From T1Sed10-7 sp041686695 (GTDB lineage: Bacteria > Actinomycetota > Nitriliruptoria > Nitriliruptorales > Nitriliruptoraceae): 64,000 nt of DNA. Of the stretch, positions 42,957 through 51,536 are shown one piece after another. Position 1 is the stretch's first letter, and every line of letters starts with the position of its first letter. The stretch is from contig JAWLDJ010000004.1 in the NCBI GenBank assembly GCA_041686695.1, forward strand, positions 1 to 64,000. The letters run 5' to 3'. The position numbers and the translations under genes are program-made. Below the pieces are notes generated by a model. That model was given only the letters and a program-made list of their open reading frames with translations, made no database searches and had not been told where the DNA came from.

Positions 42957-44503
42957 GGCGCCAACCGCCGCGTCAGAGCGTCGTAGGTCAGTCCGTACCG
43001 GTCGGCCAGGGCGACGGCGTGGGCCAGGCCGTCCGGTGGACGGCGCACGACCCGGAAGGTCCGCACGGTCGGGTCGTCCGCAGCGACCGTGGCGACCATG
43101 CTGACGGTGGCTCGACCCACCGAGGCCAGCTCGTCGACGAAGGTCACGAACACCCCCCGCGCGCCGAGCCGTGCCAAGCGCTCCAGCACCGCAGTGCCGA
43201 GCTCACGGGCGTCCTGCAACGTGGTGGAGCTGAAGGTCTCGTTCAGGAAGACGACGCTGTCGGGCGTCGCGTGGGTGAGCAGCTCGTGGACCCTGATGAG
43301 CTCGTCCTCGAGCTTGCCACGCAGGGTCGTGATGCGCTCCTGGCGTTCGAAGTGGGTCAGCAGCCGATCGTGGAGGCCGATCGTGGCACGCCGAGCCGGC
43401 ACCGGCAGCCCGAGGCTGGCGAGGTGGTGCAGTTGCCCGAACGCCCGTGCGAAGGTGGTCTTGCCGCCCTGGTTCGCCCCGGTGACCACCAGCAGCCGCT
43501 CCGGCGGATCGAGCTGCCAGTCGTTGGTGACGACCGGTTGGCCATCGGCCAGGCGCTTCGTCGCCACGGCGAGGTCGTAGCCGTCCTCGGCGCTGCACGG
43601 CTCGGTCGGACCGACCAGCTCCGGGTCACAGAACGGCAATCCACCCGCCCGGAGCCGCTCGATGCGATCGAGGTAGGCGAGGTAGAAGGGCACCTCCTGG
43701 GCCAGGGCGGCGATCGTGGGGTCGAGCAGCGGGCGGTGGCGCTCCTGGAACCCGACCAGCGCGGTGAAGGCATCCGGATGCTGCTCGGCGACGAGCTCGA
43801 GGATGCGAGCGGTCACGGCGTCCACGCCGGGCTCGACCGCCGGCCGCTCGACCGGCCGCGGCGGCTCCGTGCGGAAGCGGGCGAAGGTCGCCGCCACCTC
43901 AGCGGTCAGCTCCGGCTCACCGTGGTCGCTGTCCACGGTGATCCGACCCGCGTGGACACGCACGGTGTAGGACACCGCATCGAGCGCCTCCTGGACCTCG
44001 GCAGCACCGTCGACCAGCGATCGGAACCGCTCCCCCTCGGTGATGTCACGGACCGCGTCACGGCAGGCCCGCAGGCCGTCGGTCTGCAGCTCGATGGCGT
44101 CGAGCTCCTCGAGCAGCACGGTGGTGGCGCGTACGTACCGTTGGGCGTTGGCCAGGAACCAGGCCTCGGCGACGTAGCGGTACGGCACGCGCTGCACGGC
44201 GTCGAGGCGTTGCCGGACCCGGTGGATCCGGCGAGCGAAGATGCGCAGCGGCTCGGCGACCTCCGGCCGCTCGAGCTCGCCTGCCACCGCCTGACGGAAA
44301 CGCACCGTGTCCACGTCCGCGCAGGGTGTGGCGTACCAGGGCGCCAACCAGGGGGCGTCCTTGGACAGCGCCGCGAACAGCGGTGCCAGCTGGAGGTCTT
44401 GGGCGGCAGCGTCGCTGAGCGGGACCGCCTCCACCAACGATGGACGCGAGCCGGGCGGTCTGAGCAACGAGGCCGCGGGCGTGCCCTCCCCGACTGCTGG
44501 CAT
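42953..44503 (-). CDS. MutS-like ATPase (domain V only), upstream paralog
   Basis: A protein of 516 residues related to its downstream neighbour: Walker A GANQGGKTT (342-350), THFERQERITTLRGKLEDEL and Walker B VVFLNETFSSTT, again Asn421-Glu422 instead of Asp-Glu. The signature NE(S/T)F in both proteins marks a distinct subfamily. The N-terminal helical half (SLVEAVPLSDAAAQDLQLAP...) replaces the mismatch-recognition and connector domains. ATG 44503. A perfect 18-bp palindrome lies 18-35 nt upstream of the start. Confidence 0.85.
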   Translation of the reverse strand: MPAVGEGTPAASLLRPPGSRPSLVEAVPLSDAAAQDLQLAPLFAALSKDAPWLAPWYATPCADVDTVRFRQAVAGELERPEVAEPLRIFARRIHRVRQRLDAVQRVPYRYVAEAWFLANAQRYVRATTVLLEELDAIELQTDGLRACRDAVRDITEGERFRSLVDGAAEVQEALDAVSYTVRVHAGRITVDSDHGEPELTAEVAATFARFRTEPPRPVERPAVEPGVDAVTARILELVAEQHPDAFTALVGFQERHRPLLDPTIAALAQEVPFYLAYLDRIERLRAGGLPFCDPELVGPTEPCSAEDGYDLAVATKRLADGQPVVTNDWQLDPPERLLVVTGANQGGKTTFARAFGQLHHLASLGLPVPARRATIGLHDRLLTHFERQERITTLRGKLEDELIRVHELLTHATPDSVVFLNETFSSTTLQDARELGTAVLERLARLGARGVFVTFVDELASVGRATVSMVATVAADDPTVRTFRVVRRPPDGLAHAVALADRYGLTYDALTRRLAP

Positions 44504-44520
44504 CGGTGCCTACTCCTCTG

Positions 44521-44538
44521 CGTCGGCCCGGGCCGACG
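44521..44538. promoter_or_regulatory. 18-bp perfect palindrome upstream of the MutS-like pair
   Basis: CGTCGGCCCGGGCCGACG reads the same on both strands. It lies 18-35 nt ahead of the upstream MutS-like gene. It could be an operator overlapping its leader or promoter. Chance is a concern at this GC content, but 9-bp perfect half-sites are long. Confidence 0.5.
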
Positions 44539-44551
44539 ACGGTGCTGCCGG

Positions 44552-44573
44552 GTGTCCGCGTCGTGGCGGACAC
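44552..44573 (-). terminator. Hairpin after tdk
   Basis: Stem GTGTCCGC (44552-44559), loop GTCGTG, stem GCGGACAC (44566-44573), 21 nt past the tdk stop. Probable terminator of the leftward tdk transcript, separating it from the MutS-like genes. Confidence 0.5.
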
Positions 44574-44594
44574 GCTAGCTGGCACGCTGCGGGT

Positions 44595-45224
44595 TCAACC
44601 CGTGAGCGGGACGACCTGCAGCTGCCGCTGCGCCATCCCGCGGGTGGCTCCCTCACGGTGGTGGCGACGGCACAGCACCTCGTAGGCGATCTCTCCCTGG
44701 TCGACGTCACCGACCATGACCTGCTCGCCCTGGCGTTGGATCCGGCCATCGACCGTGCGAGCGTTGAGGTTGCCGCGCTCCCCACACCAGCACCGGGCTT
44801 CGACCTGGAGCTCCTGCCGTCGGTCGGCGAGCTCCAGCAAGCGCTGCGAACCGGGGAACAGTGTGGTCGTGAAGTCGGTGAGCAACCCGAAGGCCTGCAC
44901 CTCGACCTGCAGGTCGTCGACCACCTGGGCGAGCTGGTCGACCTGCTGCGGGGTGTAGAACTGGACCTCGTCACAGATCAGCACGTCGACGGGGTGCCCC
45001 TCCGCGATGAGCGTGCCGACGTGGATCCGCAGGTCGAGCTCGTCGGTGACCACGGTCGCCGGCTGGACCAGACCGATGCGCGAGCTGATCGTGCCACCCT
45101 GCCGATCGTGCTTGGTCAGCAGCAGGCAGTGCTTGCCGGCCTGGACGGCGTTGTGGTGGATCTGCAGCGCCAGGGTGGACTTCCCACAGTTCATCGTGCC
45201 GTAGAAGAAGGTCAGCTCGGCCAC
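44595..45224 (-). CDS. tdk: Thymidine kinase
   Basis: A protein of 209 residues starting VAELTFFYGTMNCGKST at GTG 45224, with a GGGAG site upstream. The P-loop is residues 9-17. ICDEVQFY carries catalytic Glu86, and a C-terminal zinc-binding lasso shows CWCGERGNLNAR and a later Cys-His (LCRRHH). It phosphorylates thymidine with ATP in nucleotide salvage. The frame upstream to 45416 is not coding-like. Monocistronic, with a terminator hairpin after it. Confidence 0.95.
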   Translation of the reverse strand: MAELTFFYGTMNCGKSTLALQIHHNAVQAGKHCLLLTKHDRQGGTISSRIGLVQPATVVTDELDLRIHVGTLIAEGHPVDVLICDEVQFYTPQQVDQLAQVVDDLQVEVQAFGLLTDFTTTLFPGSQRLLELADRRQELQVEARCWCGERGNLNARTVDGRIQRQGEQVMVGDVDQGEIAYEVLCRRHHREGATRGMAQRQLQVVPLTG

Positions 45225-45400
45225 CCCGTGCGCTCCCGGTCGTGTGTGGTCGGAGATCATGTCCGCGGGTTCGACCGCGGTTGTAGCGCACCCGTGGCCG
45301 TGGTGTGCCGATGCCAGCCGCCCCACGTGCGGACCGGGCGCCCGGAGATGGTCGAACCCGGACCTGCACGATCCCGGGCCTGCAGGAGCCCGGGCATGAA

Positions 45401-45428
45401 CGAACCCGGACCTCACGGTCCGGGTTCG
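45401..45428 (-). terminator. 12-bp hairpin after cspA
   Basis: Left arm CGAACCCGGACC (45401-45412), loop TCAC, right arm GGTCCGGGTTCG (45417-45428). Perfect stem ending 44 nt past the cspA stop. A second, smaller hairpin (CCCGGGC/GCCCGGG, 45373-45394) and a repeat of GAACCCGGACCT at 45354 follow it. Strong terminator candidate. Confidence 0.65.
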
Positions 45429-45472
45429 ACAGCTCTGTGCGACGCGAACGCGCCGCGTGAGCGCAGGTCAGC

Positions 45473-45676
45473 TCAGGCGGGCGTGACGTCGGAGGCCTGC
45501 GGCCCCTTCTGCCCCTGGGTGACCTCGAAGGTGACGGCCTGGCCGTCCTCGAGGGTCTTGTACCCCTGAACGTTGATGGCGGAGAAGTGGACGAAGAGGT
45601 CGTCGCCGCCCTCATCGGGCTGGATGAACCCGTATCCCTTGTCCGCGTTGAACCACTTGACGGTGCCGCTCGGCAT
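45473..45676 (-). CDS. Cold-shock protein
   Basis: A protein of 67 residues. A single cold-shock domain with RNP1 KGYGFI and RNP2 LFVHFS, starting MPSGTVKWFNADKGYGF. It binds single-stranded RNA/DNA and acts as an RNA chaperone. ATG 45676 has GGAAG about 10 nt upstream; an ATG nine bases earlier is too close to that site. About 200 bp separate it from aceE, room for its own promoter and leader. A 12-bp terminator hairpin follows. Confidence 0.95.
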   Translation of the reverse strand: MPSGTVKWFNADKGYGFIQPDEGGDDLFVHFSAINVQGYKTLEDGQAVTFEVTQGQKGPQASDVTPA

Positions 45677-45876
45677 CTGGTGCATCTTCCGTGTATCGGC
45701 GGGTGGCGTGCCTCGTGCACGTCCACGCCAGCCTTGGTGAACCACGCTCACGGTGGTGCTGGAGCGCATCTGACGGCAGGAAGGATAGCGCCACCACGAC
45801 CAACGTGGGCGGGTGTCCGTGCGCTGTGGACGGATCGCGGCCACGCACGCACGGTGCCCTGACGGCGCGTACTGGC

Positions 45877-48624
45877 TCAGCTCGTGGGGTCGTCGGTCGA
45901 TCCGGGCTGGCCGAAGAACGGCACCCGGGCGAAGTCCAGGTCGTAGCGTTCGATGGCCTCGGGCAGCACACCCTCGTCGAGCTCGCCCAGCTTGACGAGC
46001 TCAGCGAGCACGCAGTAGGCGGTCGAGGTCGCGTCGACGCGGTGGTAGCGGCGCAGCGCCTCACGGGTATCGGCCCGTCCGAACCCGTCCGTGCCGAGGA
46101 CGGCGTAGGGACCCGGGATCCAGTCCGCGATCTGGAAGGGGGTGGCGCGCATCCAGTCGCTGACGGCGACGTGGGGTCGCCCCCGGGTGGTGTCCTCGAG
46201 GATGCGCCGCACCAGCGGGACCCGCTTCTCCTCGGTCGGGTTGGTCCGGTTCCAGGACTCCACCGCCGCGCCGTCGCGCAGCAGACGGTTCCACCCGGGT
46301 GCCGACCACACGTCAGCGGAGACGTCCCAATCGTCTGCGAGGAGCTGCTGGGCCTTCAGCGCCTCGTTGATGATCGTGCCCGACGACAGGATGTGGGCCG
46401 TGTGCTCACCGCCCGGTCCCTGCTTGTAGCGGTACAGACCGTCGATGACGTCCTGATCGGCGACGTGCTCGGGCATCTCGGGCTGGATGAGGGGCTCGTT
46501 GTAGACGGCGAGGTAGAAGATCACGTCCTCACCGGCGCCGTCCTCACCGCCGTACATCCGCTCGATGCCGTGCTGGACCAGCACGGCGATCTCGTAGGCG
46601 AAGGAGGGGTCGTAGGCCTCCACCCCCGGGTTGGTCTGGGCCAGCAGGAGCGAGTGCCGATCCTGATGCTGGAGCCCCTCGCCGTTCAGGGTCGTCCCAC
46701 CGGCCGTCGCCCCGAGCATGAAGCCCCGTGCGCGCTGGTCGGCCGCCGACCAGATCAGGTCGGCGGTGCGCTGGAACCCGAACATCGAGTAGAAGATGTA
46801 CATCGGGATCATCGGTTCGCCGTGGGTCGCGTAGCTCGTCCCAGCGGCGTGGAAGGAACCCATCGACCCTGACTCGGTGATCCCCTCGTGGAGGATCTGC
46901 CCGTCGGTGGCCTGCTTGTAGGACAGCAGCAGCTCACGGTCGACGGGCTCGTAGTTCTGGCCCAACCGGTCGTAGATCTTCGCGGTCGGGAACCAGGAGT
47001 CCATCCCGAAGGTGCGTGCTTCGTCGGGGATGATCGGCACGATGCGGGAGCCGAAGCCCTTGACCTTCAGCAGGTCCTTGAAGACCCGGACGGCCGCCAT
47101 CGTCGTGGCGACCTCCTGGTTGCCGGAGCCCTTCTTCAGCGCCGCGTAGGCATCGTGCTCGGGCAGCGGCAGGGAGGGGTAGGACACACGCCGACGGGGG
47201 ACGAAGCCGCCGAGCGCCTCTCGGCGCTCCTTGAGGTACTCGACCACATCGCTGTTCTCACCGGGGTGGACGTAGGGCGGCAGGTCCCCCTCGAGCTGCT
47301 CGTCCGAGACATCGAGGTCGAGGCGGTCCCGGAAGGACTTGAGCGCCTCGGAGGACAGCTTCTTCATCTGGTGCACCGCGTTGCGTGCCTCGAAGTCCGG
47401 CCCGAGCGTCCACCCCTTGACCGTCTGCGCGAGGATCACCGTCGGCGCCCCCGTGGTCTCGGTGGCGGCCTTGAAGGCGGCGTAGACCTTGCGGTAGTCA
47501 TGGCCACCACGCGTGAGGCGCGCGAGCTGGTCGTCGGAGTAGCGGTCCGCGATGGCCTGCAGCTTGGGATCGGCGTTGAAGAAGTCCTCCCGGACGAACT
47601 CCCCACCCTTGGCGATGTAGGTCTGCATCTGCCCGTCGGGCACCTCGTTCATCCGCTTGACCAGGGCGCCGTCGACGTCGAGGGCGAGCAGCTCGTCCCA
47701 GTCCCGACCCCAGATCACCTTGATGACGTTCCATCCGGCGCCGCGGAACACCCCCTCGAGTTCCTGGATGATCTTGCCGTTGCCCCGGACCGGGCCATCG
47801 AGCTGCTGCAGGTTGCAGTTGATGACGAAGGTCAGGTTGTCGAGCCCCTCCCGGCTGGCGATGTTGAGCGCGCCGAGGGTCTCGGGCTCCGCGGTCTCAC
47901 CGTCGCCACCGAAGAACCACACCCGCTGCTGCGAGGTGTCCTTGAAGCCCCGGTTCTGCAGGTAGCGGTTGAAGCGAGCCTGGTAGATCGCGTTGAGCGG
48001 GCCGAGCCCCATGGACACGGTGGGGAACTCCCAGAACTCCGGCATGAGCCGAGGGTGGGGGTACGACGAGAGTCCCCCCGGCTCCACCTCGGAGCGGAAG
48101 CGGTCGAGCTGCTCCTCGGTGAGACGGCCGATCAGGTAGGCCCGGGAGTAGATCCCCGGCGAGGCGTGGCCCTGGAAGAACACCTGGTCGCCGCCACCCG
48201 GCGCGTCGTGGCCACGGAAGAAGTGGTTGAAGCCGACCTCGTACAGCGAGGCCGCGGAGGCGTAGGTGCCGATGTGCCCACCGGTACCTCGTCGGACGTT
48301 GGTGCGGTGGACCATCACCGCGGCGTTCCACCGGACGTGGCGGCGGATCCGCTTCTCCAGCGCCTCGTCGCCGGGGAAGTCCGGCTCCCGCTCCGGAGGG
48401 ACGGTGTTGATGTAGTCCGTGGTGGTCAGTGACGGCAGGCCGATGTTCTGCTCCTTGGCCCGCTGGAGCACCCTGAGCAGCAGGAAGCGCCCGCGGGTCG
48501 GCCCGTGCTCCTCGATGACGGCGTCGAAGGACTCGACCCACTCGCGGGTCTCGGTCTCGTCGATGTCCGGGTACTGGACCGGGATGCCGTCGGTGATGAT
48601 CTGTCGCTCATCGCTGTTCGCCAC
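45877..48624 (-). CDS. aceE: Pyruvate dehydrogenase E1 component, homodimeric type
   Basis: A protein of 915 residues, the expected size for homodimeric AceE. It decarboxylates pyruvate and acylates lipoyl-E2. The thiamine diphosphate motif is GDGETAEPE (240-248) followed by NCN (269-271). Other marks are GTGGHIGTYASAASLYEVGFNHFFRG and the C-terminal transketolase-like domain ending RVPFFGQPGS. GTG 48624 follows a perfect AGGAGG site. No E2 gene is adjacent. A heterodimeric E1 with E2/E3 is encoded 31 kb away. A 17-bp palindrome lies upstream between it and the divergent lipoprotein gene. Confidence 0.96.
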   Translation of the reverse strand: MANSDERQIITDGIPVQYPDIDETETREWVESFDAVIEEHGPTRGRFLLLRVLQRAKEQNIGLPSLTTTDYINTVPPEREPDFPGDEALEKRIRRHVRWNAAVMVHRTNVRRGTGGHIGTYASAASLYEVGFNHFFRGHDAPGGGDQVFFQGHASPGIYSRAYLIGRLTEEQLDRFRSEVEPGGLSSYPHPRLMPEFWEFPTVSMGLGPLNAIYQARFNRYLQNRGFKDTSQQRVWFFGGDGETAEPETLGALNIASREGLDNLTFVINCNLQQLDGPVRGNGKIIQELEGVFRGAGWNVIKVIWGRDWDELLALDVDGALVKRMNEVPDGQMQTYIAKGGEFVREDFFNADPKLQAIADRYSDDQLARLTRGGHDYRKVYAAFKAATETTGAPTVILAQTVKGWTLGPDFEARNAVHQMKKLSSEALKSFRDRLDLDVSDEQLEGDLPPYVHPGENSDVVEYLKERREALGGFVPRRRVSYPSLPLPEHDAYAALKKGSGNQEVATTMAAVRVFKDLLKVKGFGSRIVPIIPDEARTFGMDSWFPTAKIYDRLGQNYEPVDRELLLSYKQATDGQILHEGITESGSMGSFHAAGTSYATHGEPMIPMYIFYSMFGFQRTADLIWSAADQRARGFMLGATAGGTTLNGEGLQHQDRHSLLLAQTNPGVEAYDPSFAYEIAVLVQHGIERMYGGEDGAGEDVIFYLAVYNEPLIQPEMPEHVADQDVIDGLYRYKQGPGGEHTAHILSSGTIINEALKAQQLLADDWDVSADVWSAPGWNRLLRDGAAVESWNRTNPTEEKRVPLVRRILEDTTRGRPHVAVSDWMRATPFQIADWIPGPYAVLGTDGFGRADTREALRRYHRVDATSTAYCVLAELVKLGELDEGVLPEAIERYDLDFARVPFFGQPGSTDDPTS

Positions 48625-48701
48625 GGAAGCCTCCTGGGGCCACTCGGCGGTGGGCGACCGGGCCGGGAGGCGGTGCGCTTCGGCCCTGGACCGCCGGGGA
48701 C

Positions 48702-48718
48702 CCAACGGTAACCGTTGG
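48702..48718. promoter_or_regulatory. 17-bp palindrome in the aceE/lipoprotein divergent region
   Basis: CCAACGGT-A-ACCGTTGG is a perfect inverted repeat with one central base. It lies 78 nt upstream of the aceE GTG and 41 nt upstream of the lipoprotein ATG. The position and perfect half-sites fit a dimeric-repressor operator. The regulator is unknown. Confidence 0.65.
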
Positions 48719-48758
48719 TCGCGGACCGCGCCGGGGCCCGACCGCTACCTTTCCGCCC

Positions 48759-49133
48759 ATGCGTGGCTCGCTGCTCGTGCTGCTGGTGACCGCGGTGGTG
48801 GCCGCGGTCACCGCCGGCTGCGCGGATGCCGGACAGCAGGTGAGCCGACCGCGTGAGCAACCCCCTGAGGGGACGGACGAACTGACGGGCCGGGCCCGCT
48901 TCTGCCTCGCCGTGACCCGGGCCACCACCGCCATCGAGTCCGGCTCGCCCGCGACCGCCCGAGAGGCGGCGGAGGAGGTCCTGGCCCAGGTTCCCGACGA
49001 GCTGGCCACCGAGGCCCGTGGGATGCTCGACGAGCTGCAGCGTGTGCTCGCCGACGACGACACCGACCTGCGTGACCCCCAGCTGCAGGAGGCCGCCCAG
49101 CGGCTGCGTGAGCGCGCCCGGCAGCGATGCTGA
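48759..49133 (+). CDS. Small lipoprotein of unknown function
   Basis: A protein of 124 residues. Signal sequence MRGSLLVLLVTAVVAAVTAGC with a lipobox at VTAGC, so it is anchored by lipidated Cys21. The mature part is helical and acidic (ARFCLAVTRATTAIES, EEVLAQVPDELATEARGML) with no known domain. Short mature helices resemble other actinobacterial lipoproteins. It is divergent from aceE and shares its palindrome. Confidence 0.7.
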   Translation: MRGSLLVLLVTAVVAAVTAGCADAGQQVSRPREQPPEGTDELTGRARFCLAVTRATTAIESGSPATAREAAEEVLAQVPDELATEARGMLDELQRVLADDDTDLRDPQLQEAAQRLRERARQRC

Positions 49134-49233
49134 CCGCGCCAACGGCCGGTCGTGCTCCCGGCCTCGGGACCAGCGAGGTGGCGGCGAGTACCGTGATGCG
49201 CGAGGCGATCAGGCCCAGACGAGGAGGTCGGCG

Positions 49234-49707
49234 GTGGCTCGCAACGCCAGCAGCAAACCGGTGACACCCGATCAACGGATCCGTGACCTGCGCAAGGAGT
49301 TCCGGTCCTTCGACAGCGAGGAGCCCGGACCGGACCGCGCGGCGCGCCTGGCGGGCTTCACGCGGGCGGCCCATCTCGAGCGGCAACTCAACATGGCGAT
49401 GCACACCGCGACGCTCTGCCTCGAGGAGGACCCCGATGCCCCGGCTCTGCTGGTCGCCGCCTACGCCGCCGACGAGGGCGACGCGGAGGCACGTCTGGCT
49501 GCCCTGAGCGACCTGCACGATCTCACCCGCTACCTGGACCGGCCCGACGTCGGCGAGACCTGCATGTCGCTGCTGCGTGAGGGGGCGCTCGACTGGGTGC
49601 TGGCCGCGGACGAGGGGGAGCGCCGGTACCGGCTGCGTACCGTCCAGTCGCTGACCTCGGCCGCCATCACCGACGGGATCCGCGACGAGCTCGACCGTCG
49701 AGCCTGA
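49234..49707 (+). CDS. Conserved-looking hypothetical protein
   Basis: A protein of 157 residues from GTG 49234, which has a strong AGGAGG site. The sequence is mostly helical: RIRDLRKEFRSFDSEEPGPD, FTRAAHLERQLNMAMHTATL and VGETCMSLLREGALDWVL. No signal, membrane segment or known motif. It ends 7 bp before the dehydratase gene and is likely co-transcribed with it. Function unknown. Confidence 0.6.
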   Translation: MARNASSKPVTPDQRIRDLRKEFRSFDSEEPGPDRAARLAGFTRAAHLERQLNMAMHTATLCLEEDPDAPALLVAAYAADEGDAEARLAALSDLHDLTRYLDRPDVGETCMSLLREGALDWVLAADEGERRYRLRTVQSLTSAAITDGIRDELDRRA

Positions 49708-49714
49708 CCGACGC

Positions 49715-50695
49715 GTGCCCCCCGAGCCCACCGCCCTGCCGATCGACCCCGACGACGTCGCCCGCGCAGCGGCGCGTCTGGAGGGCGTGGCCCACCGAAC
49801 GCCGGTGCTGACCTCGCGCCGGCTGGACGAGGCCACCTCGGCGTCGCTCCACCTCAAGGCCGAGCACCTCCAGCGGGTCGGCGCGTTCAAGTTCCGGGGC
49901 GGCTACAACGCCGTGGCCGCACTGCCTCGCGACGTCCGCACGCACGGCGTGGTGGCCTTCTCCTCCGGCAACCACGCCCAGGCGATCGCGCTCGCCAGCG
50001 CCCTGCATGGCGTGTCCGCCACGATCGTGATGCCGAGCGACGCTCCCGCGGTCAAGCTGGCGGCGACCCGTGGCTACGGCGCCGAGGTCGTCACCTACGA
50101 CCGCTACCGCGACGACCGTGCCGCGATCGGCCGACGTATCGCCTCGCAGCGAGGAGCCACGGTCATCCCACCCTTCGACCATCCAGAGGTGATGGCCGGG
50201 CAGGGCACCGTCGGACGGGAGCTCGCCGAGCAGGTACCGGGCCTGGATCTCCTGCTCGTCCCGGTCGGGGGCGGTGGCCTGGTGTCGGGCTGTGCCGTGG
50301 CGGTGACCGCAGCACTCGGCGCGGTGGAGATCGTCGGGGTGGAACCCGCAGGTCGGCCTGCCGCACGGGCGGCGATGGCGGCCGGGGAGGTCGTCGAGGT
50401 GGAGGTCCCCCGGACGATCCTGGACGGCCAGCAGACCACGCACGTGGGCAGCCGTCCCCTGGCGGTGCTCGATGCGCTGGTCGATCGCGTCGTCGGTGTC
50501 ACCGACGAGGAGGTGTTGGCGGCGATGCGCCGACTCGCGCTGACCACCAAGCAGGTCGTCGAGCCCTCGGGCGCCGCCGGGCTGGCGGCCGCCCTGAGCG
50601 GCCGGGTCGAGGTCGCGGGGCGTCGGGTCGGCATCGTGCTGTCGGGTGGCAACCTCACCCCCGAGGTCCTGAGCCGGGCACTCGGTACGAGCTGA
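49715..50695 (+). CDS. PLP-dependent threonine dehydratase/serine racemase-like enzyme
   Basis: A protein of 326 residues of the fold-type II PLP family. The Schiff-base Lys59 is in GAFKFRGGYNA. The phosphate-binding Gly loop is VPVGGGGLVSG, Asn in SSGNHAQAIALAS stacks on the cofactor, and the end has LSGGNL. It lacks the C-terminal ACT regulatory domain of biosynthetic IlvA, so it is a short catabolic dehydratase or serine racemase type. GTG start at 49715. Confidence 0.9.
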   Translation: MPPEPTALPIDPDDVARAAARLEGVAHRTPVLTSRRLDEATSASLHLKAEHLQRVGAFKFRGGYNAVAALPRDVRTHGVVAFSSGNHAQAIALASALHGVSATIVMPSDAPAVKLAATRGYGAEVVTYDRYRDDRAAIGRRIASQRGATVIPPFDHPEVMAGQGTVGRELAEQVPGLDLLLVPVGGGGLVSGCAVAVTAALGAVEIVGVEPAGRPAARAAMAAGEVVEVEVPRTILDGQQTTHVGSRPLAVLDALVDRVVGVTDEEVLAAMRRLALTTKQVVEPSGAAGLAAALSGRVEVAGRRVGIVLSGGNLTPEVLSRALGTS

Positions 50696-50706
50696 AGGAC
50701 CGGCAC

Positions 50707-50722
50707 CGCGGCCGGAGCCGCG
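50707..50722. terminator. Hairpin between convergent genes
   Basis: Stem CGCGGC (50707-50712), loop CGGA, stem GCCGCG (50717-50722), in the 37-bp gap between the dehydratase and the convergent unknown gene. It may terminate both. Confidence 0.35.
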
Positions 50723-50732
50723 ACGACGGCCA

Positions 50733-51536
50733 TCAGCTCGCGTGACCGAGCCGACGTGAGCCGGACCAGGTGGCGCGGGCCGAGGCATAGGCCACCGCCG
50801 CCGCGTGATCGTCGCCCTCCTCGAGGGCGTCCACGGCTCGCCAGAGCTGGGCACAGGTGCTGTCACGCCTGAGCGCCGCGGCCCCCCGGAGCCGACCGGC
50901 GCTGCCATGATCGAGCTCGAGGAGCGCCATCGGATCGAAGGCGTCGAACCAGGCGCCCATTTCGGCCAGCTCGAGCAGCACCTCCTCGGCATCGACCAGG
51001 ACGGTGCGCACGACATCGATGACGCGCTCCATGCGCTGCCCCGCCTTCCCGACCGTCGTCAGGTGCACCAGCCTGGGACCGCGACCCTCGGGCGCGTTGG
51101 TGAAGCGCTGCTCCGCGGGCCTGAAGGCCAGGAACCACGGCAGCGGGGCGGCGAAGGGGTGCTCACGCACGTGGACGACGCCGCTGACCGGACGCTCCAC
51201 CCGCGCTCGCCGTCGCGCGTCCGGCACCACGGCGGGCAGCACGGCCGGCGGCACCTGCGCAGCGAAGGCCTCGAAGGCCGTGGCGGCGCGCAGCTCCAGC
51301 CGGAGCGGGCAGACCATGACCTGATCAGCGACCCGTCGCACCTGCACCGCCTCGGGAGCCGGGGGCGGGGCACCCGTGACCAGACCGGCGATGCTCCACG
51401 CCGTCTCGAGGTCCGCCGCCTGTGATCGCGACAGCCCGGCACCTCGATCCAGTGCGGCGCGGATCGATTCGCGCTCATCGAGCGCGAACGCTTCGAGCGG
51501 CGAGAACACCTTCAGTTGGGCGCGAGGGACGGGCAT
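50733..51536 (-). CDS. Hypothetical protein
   Basis: A protein of 267 residues from ATG 51536 (MPVPRAQLKVFSPLEAFALD). The sequence is soluble, with LRLELRAATAFEAFAAQVPP, VSGVVHVREHPFAAPLPWFL and a helical C-terminus (ALEEGDDHAAAVAYASAR). I do not recognise a family. The codon usage and lack of stops over 800 bp support a real gene. It is convergent with the dehydratase and divergent from the amino-acid dehydrogenase. Confidence 0.6.
   Translation of the reverse strand: MPVPRAQLKVFSPLEAFALDERESIRAALDRGAGLSRSQAADLETAWSIAGLVTGAPPPAPEAVQVRRVADQVMVCPLRLELRAATAFEAFAAQVPPAVLPAVVPDARRRARVERPVSGVVHVREHPFAAPLPWFLAFRPAEQRFTNAPEGRGPRLVHLTTVGKAGQRMERVIDVVRTVLVDAEEVLLELAEMGAWFDAFDPMALLELDHGSAGRLRGAAALRRDSTCAQLWRAVDALEEGDDHAAAVAYASARATWSGSRRLGHAS

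Noticed and set aside
45677..45876. Cold-shock 5' leader RNA element upstream of cspA
   Set aside because: Space is available, but I could not identify a conserved cold-shock box or a convincing promoter.
46888..48432. 514-codon open frame on the + strand
   Set aside because: Antisense to aceE, whose identity is certain.
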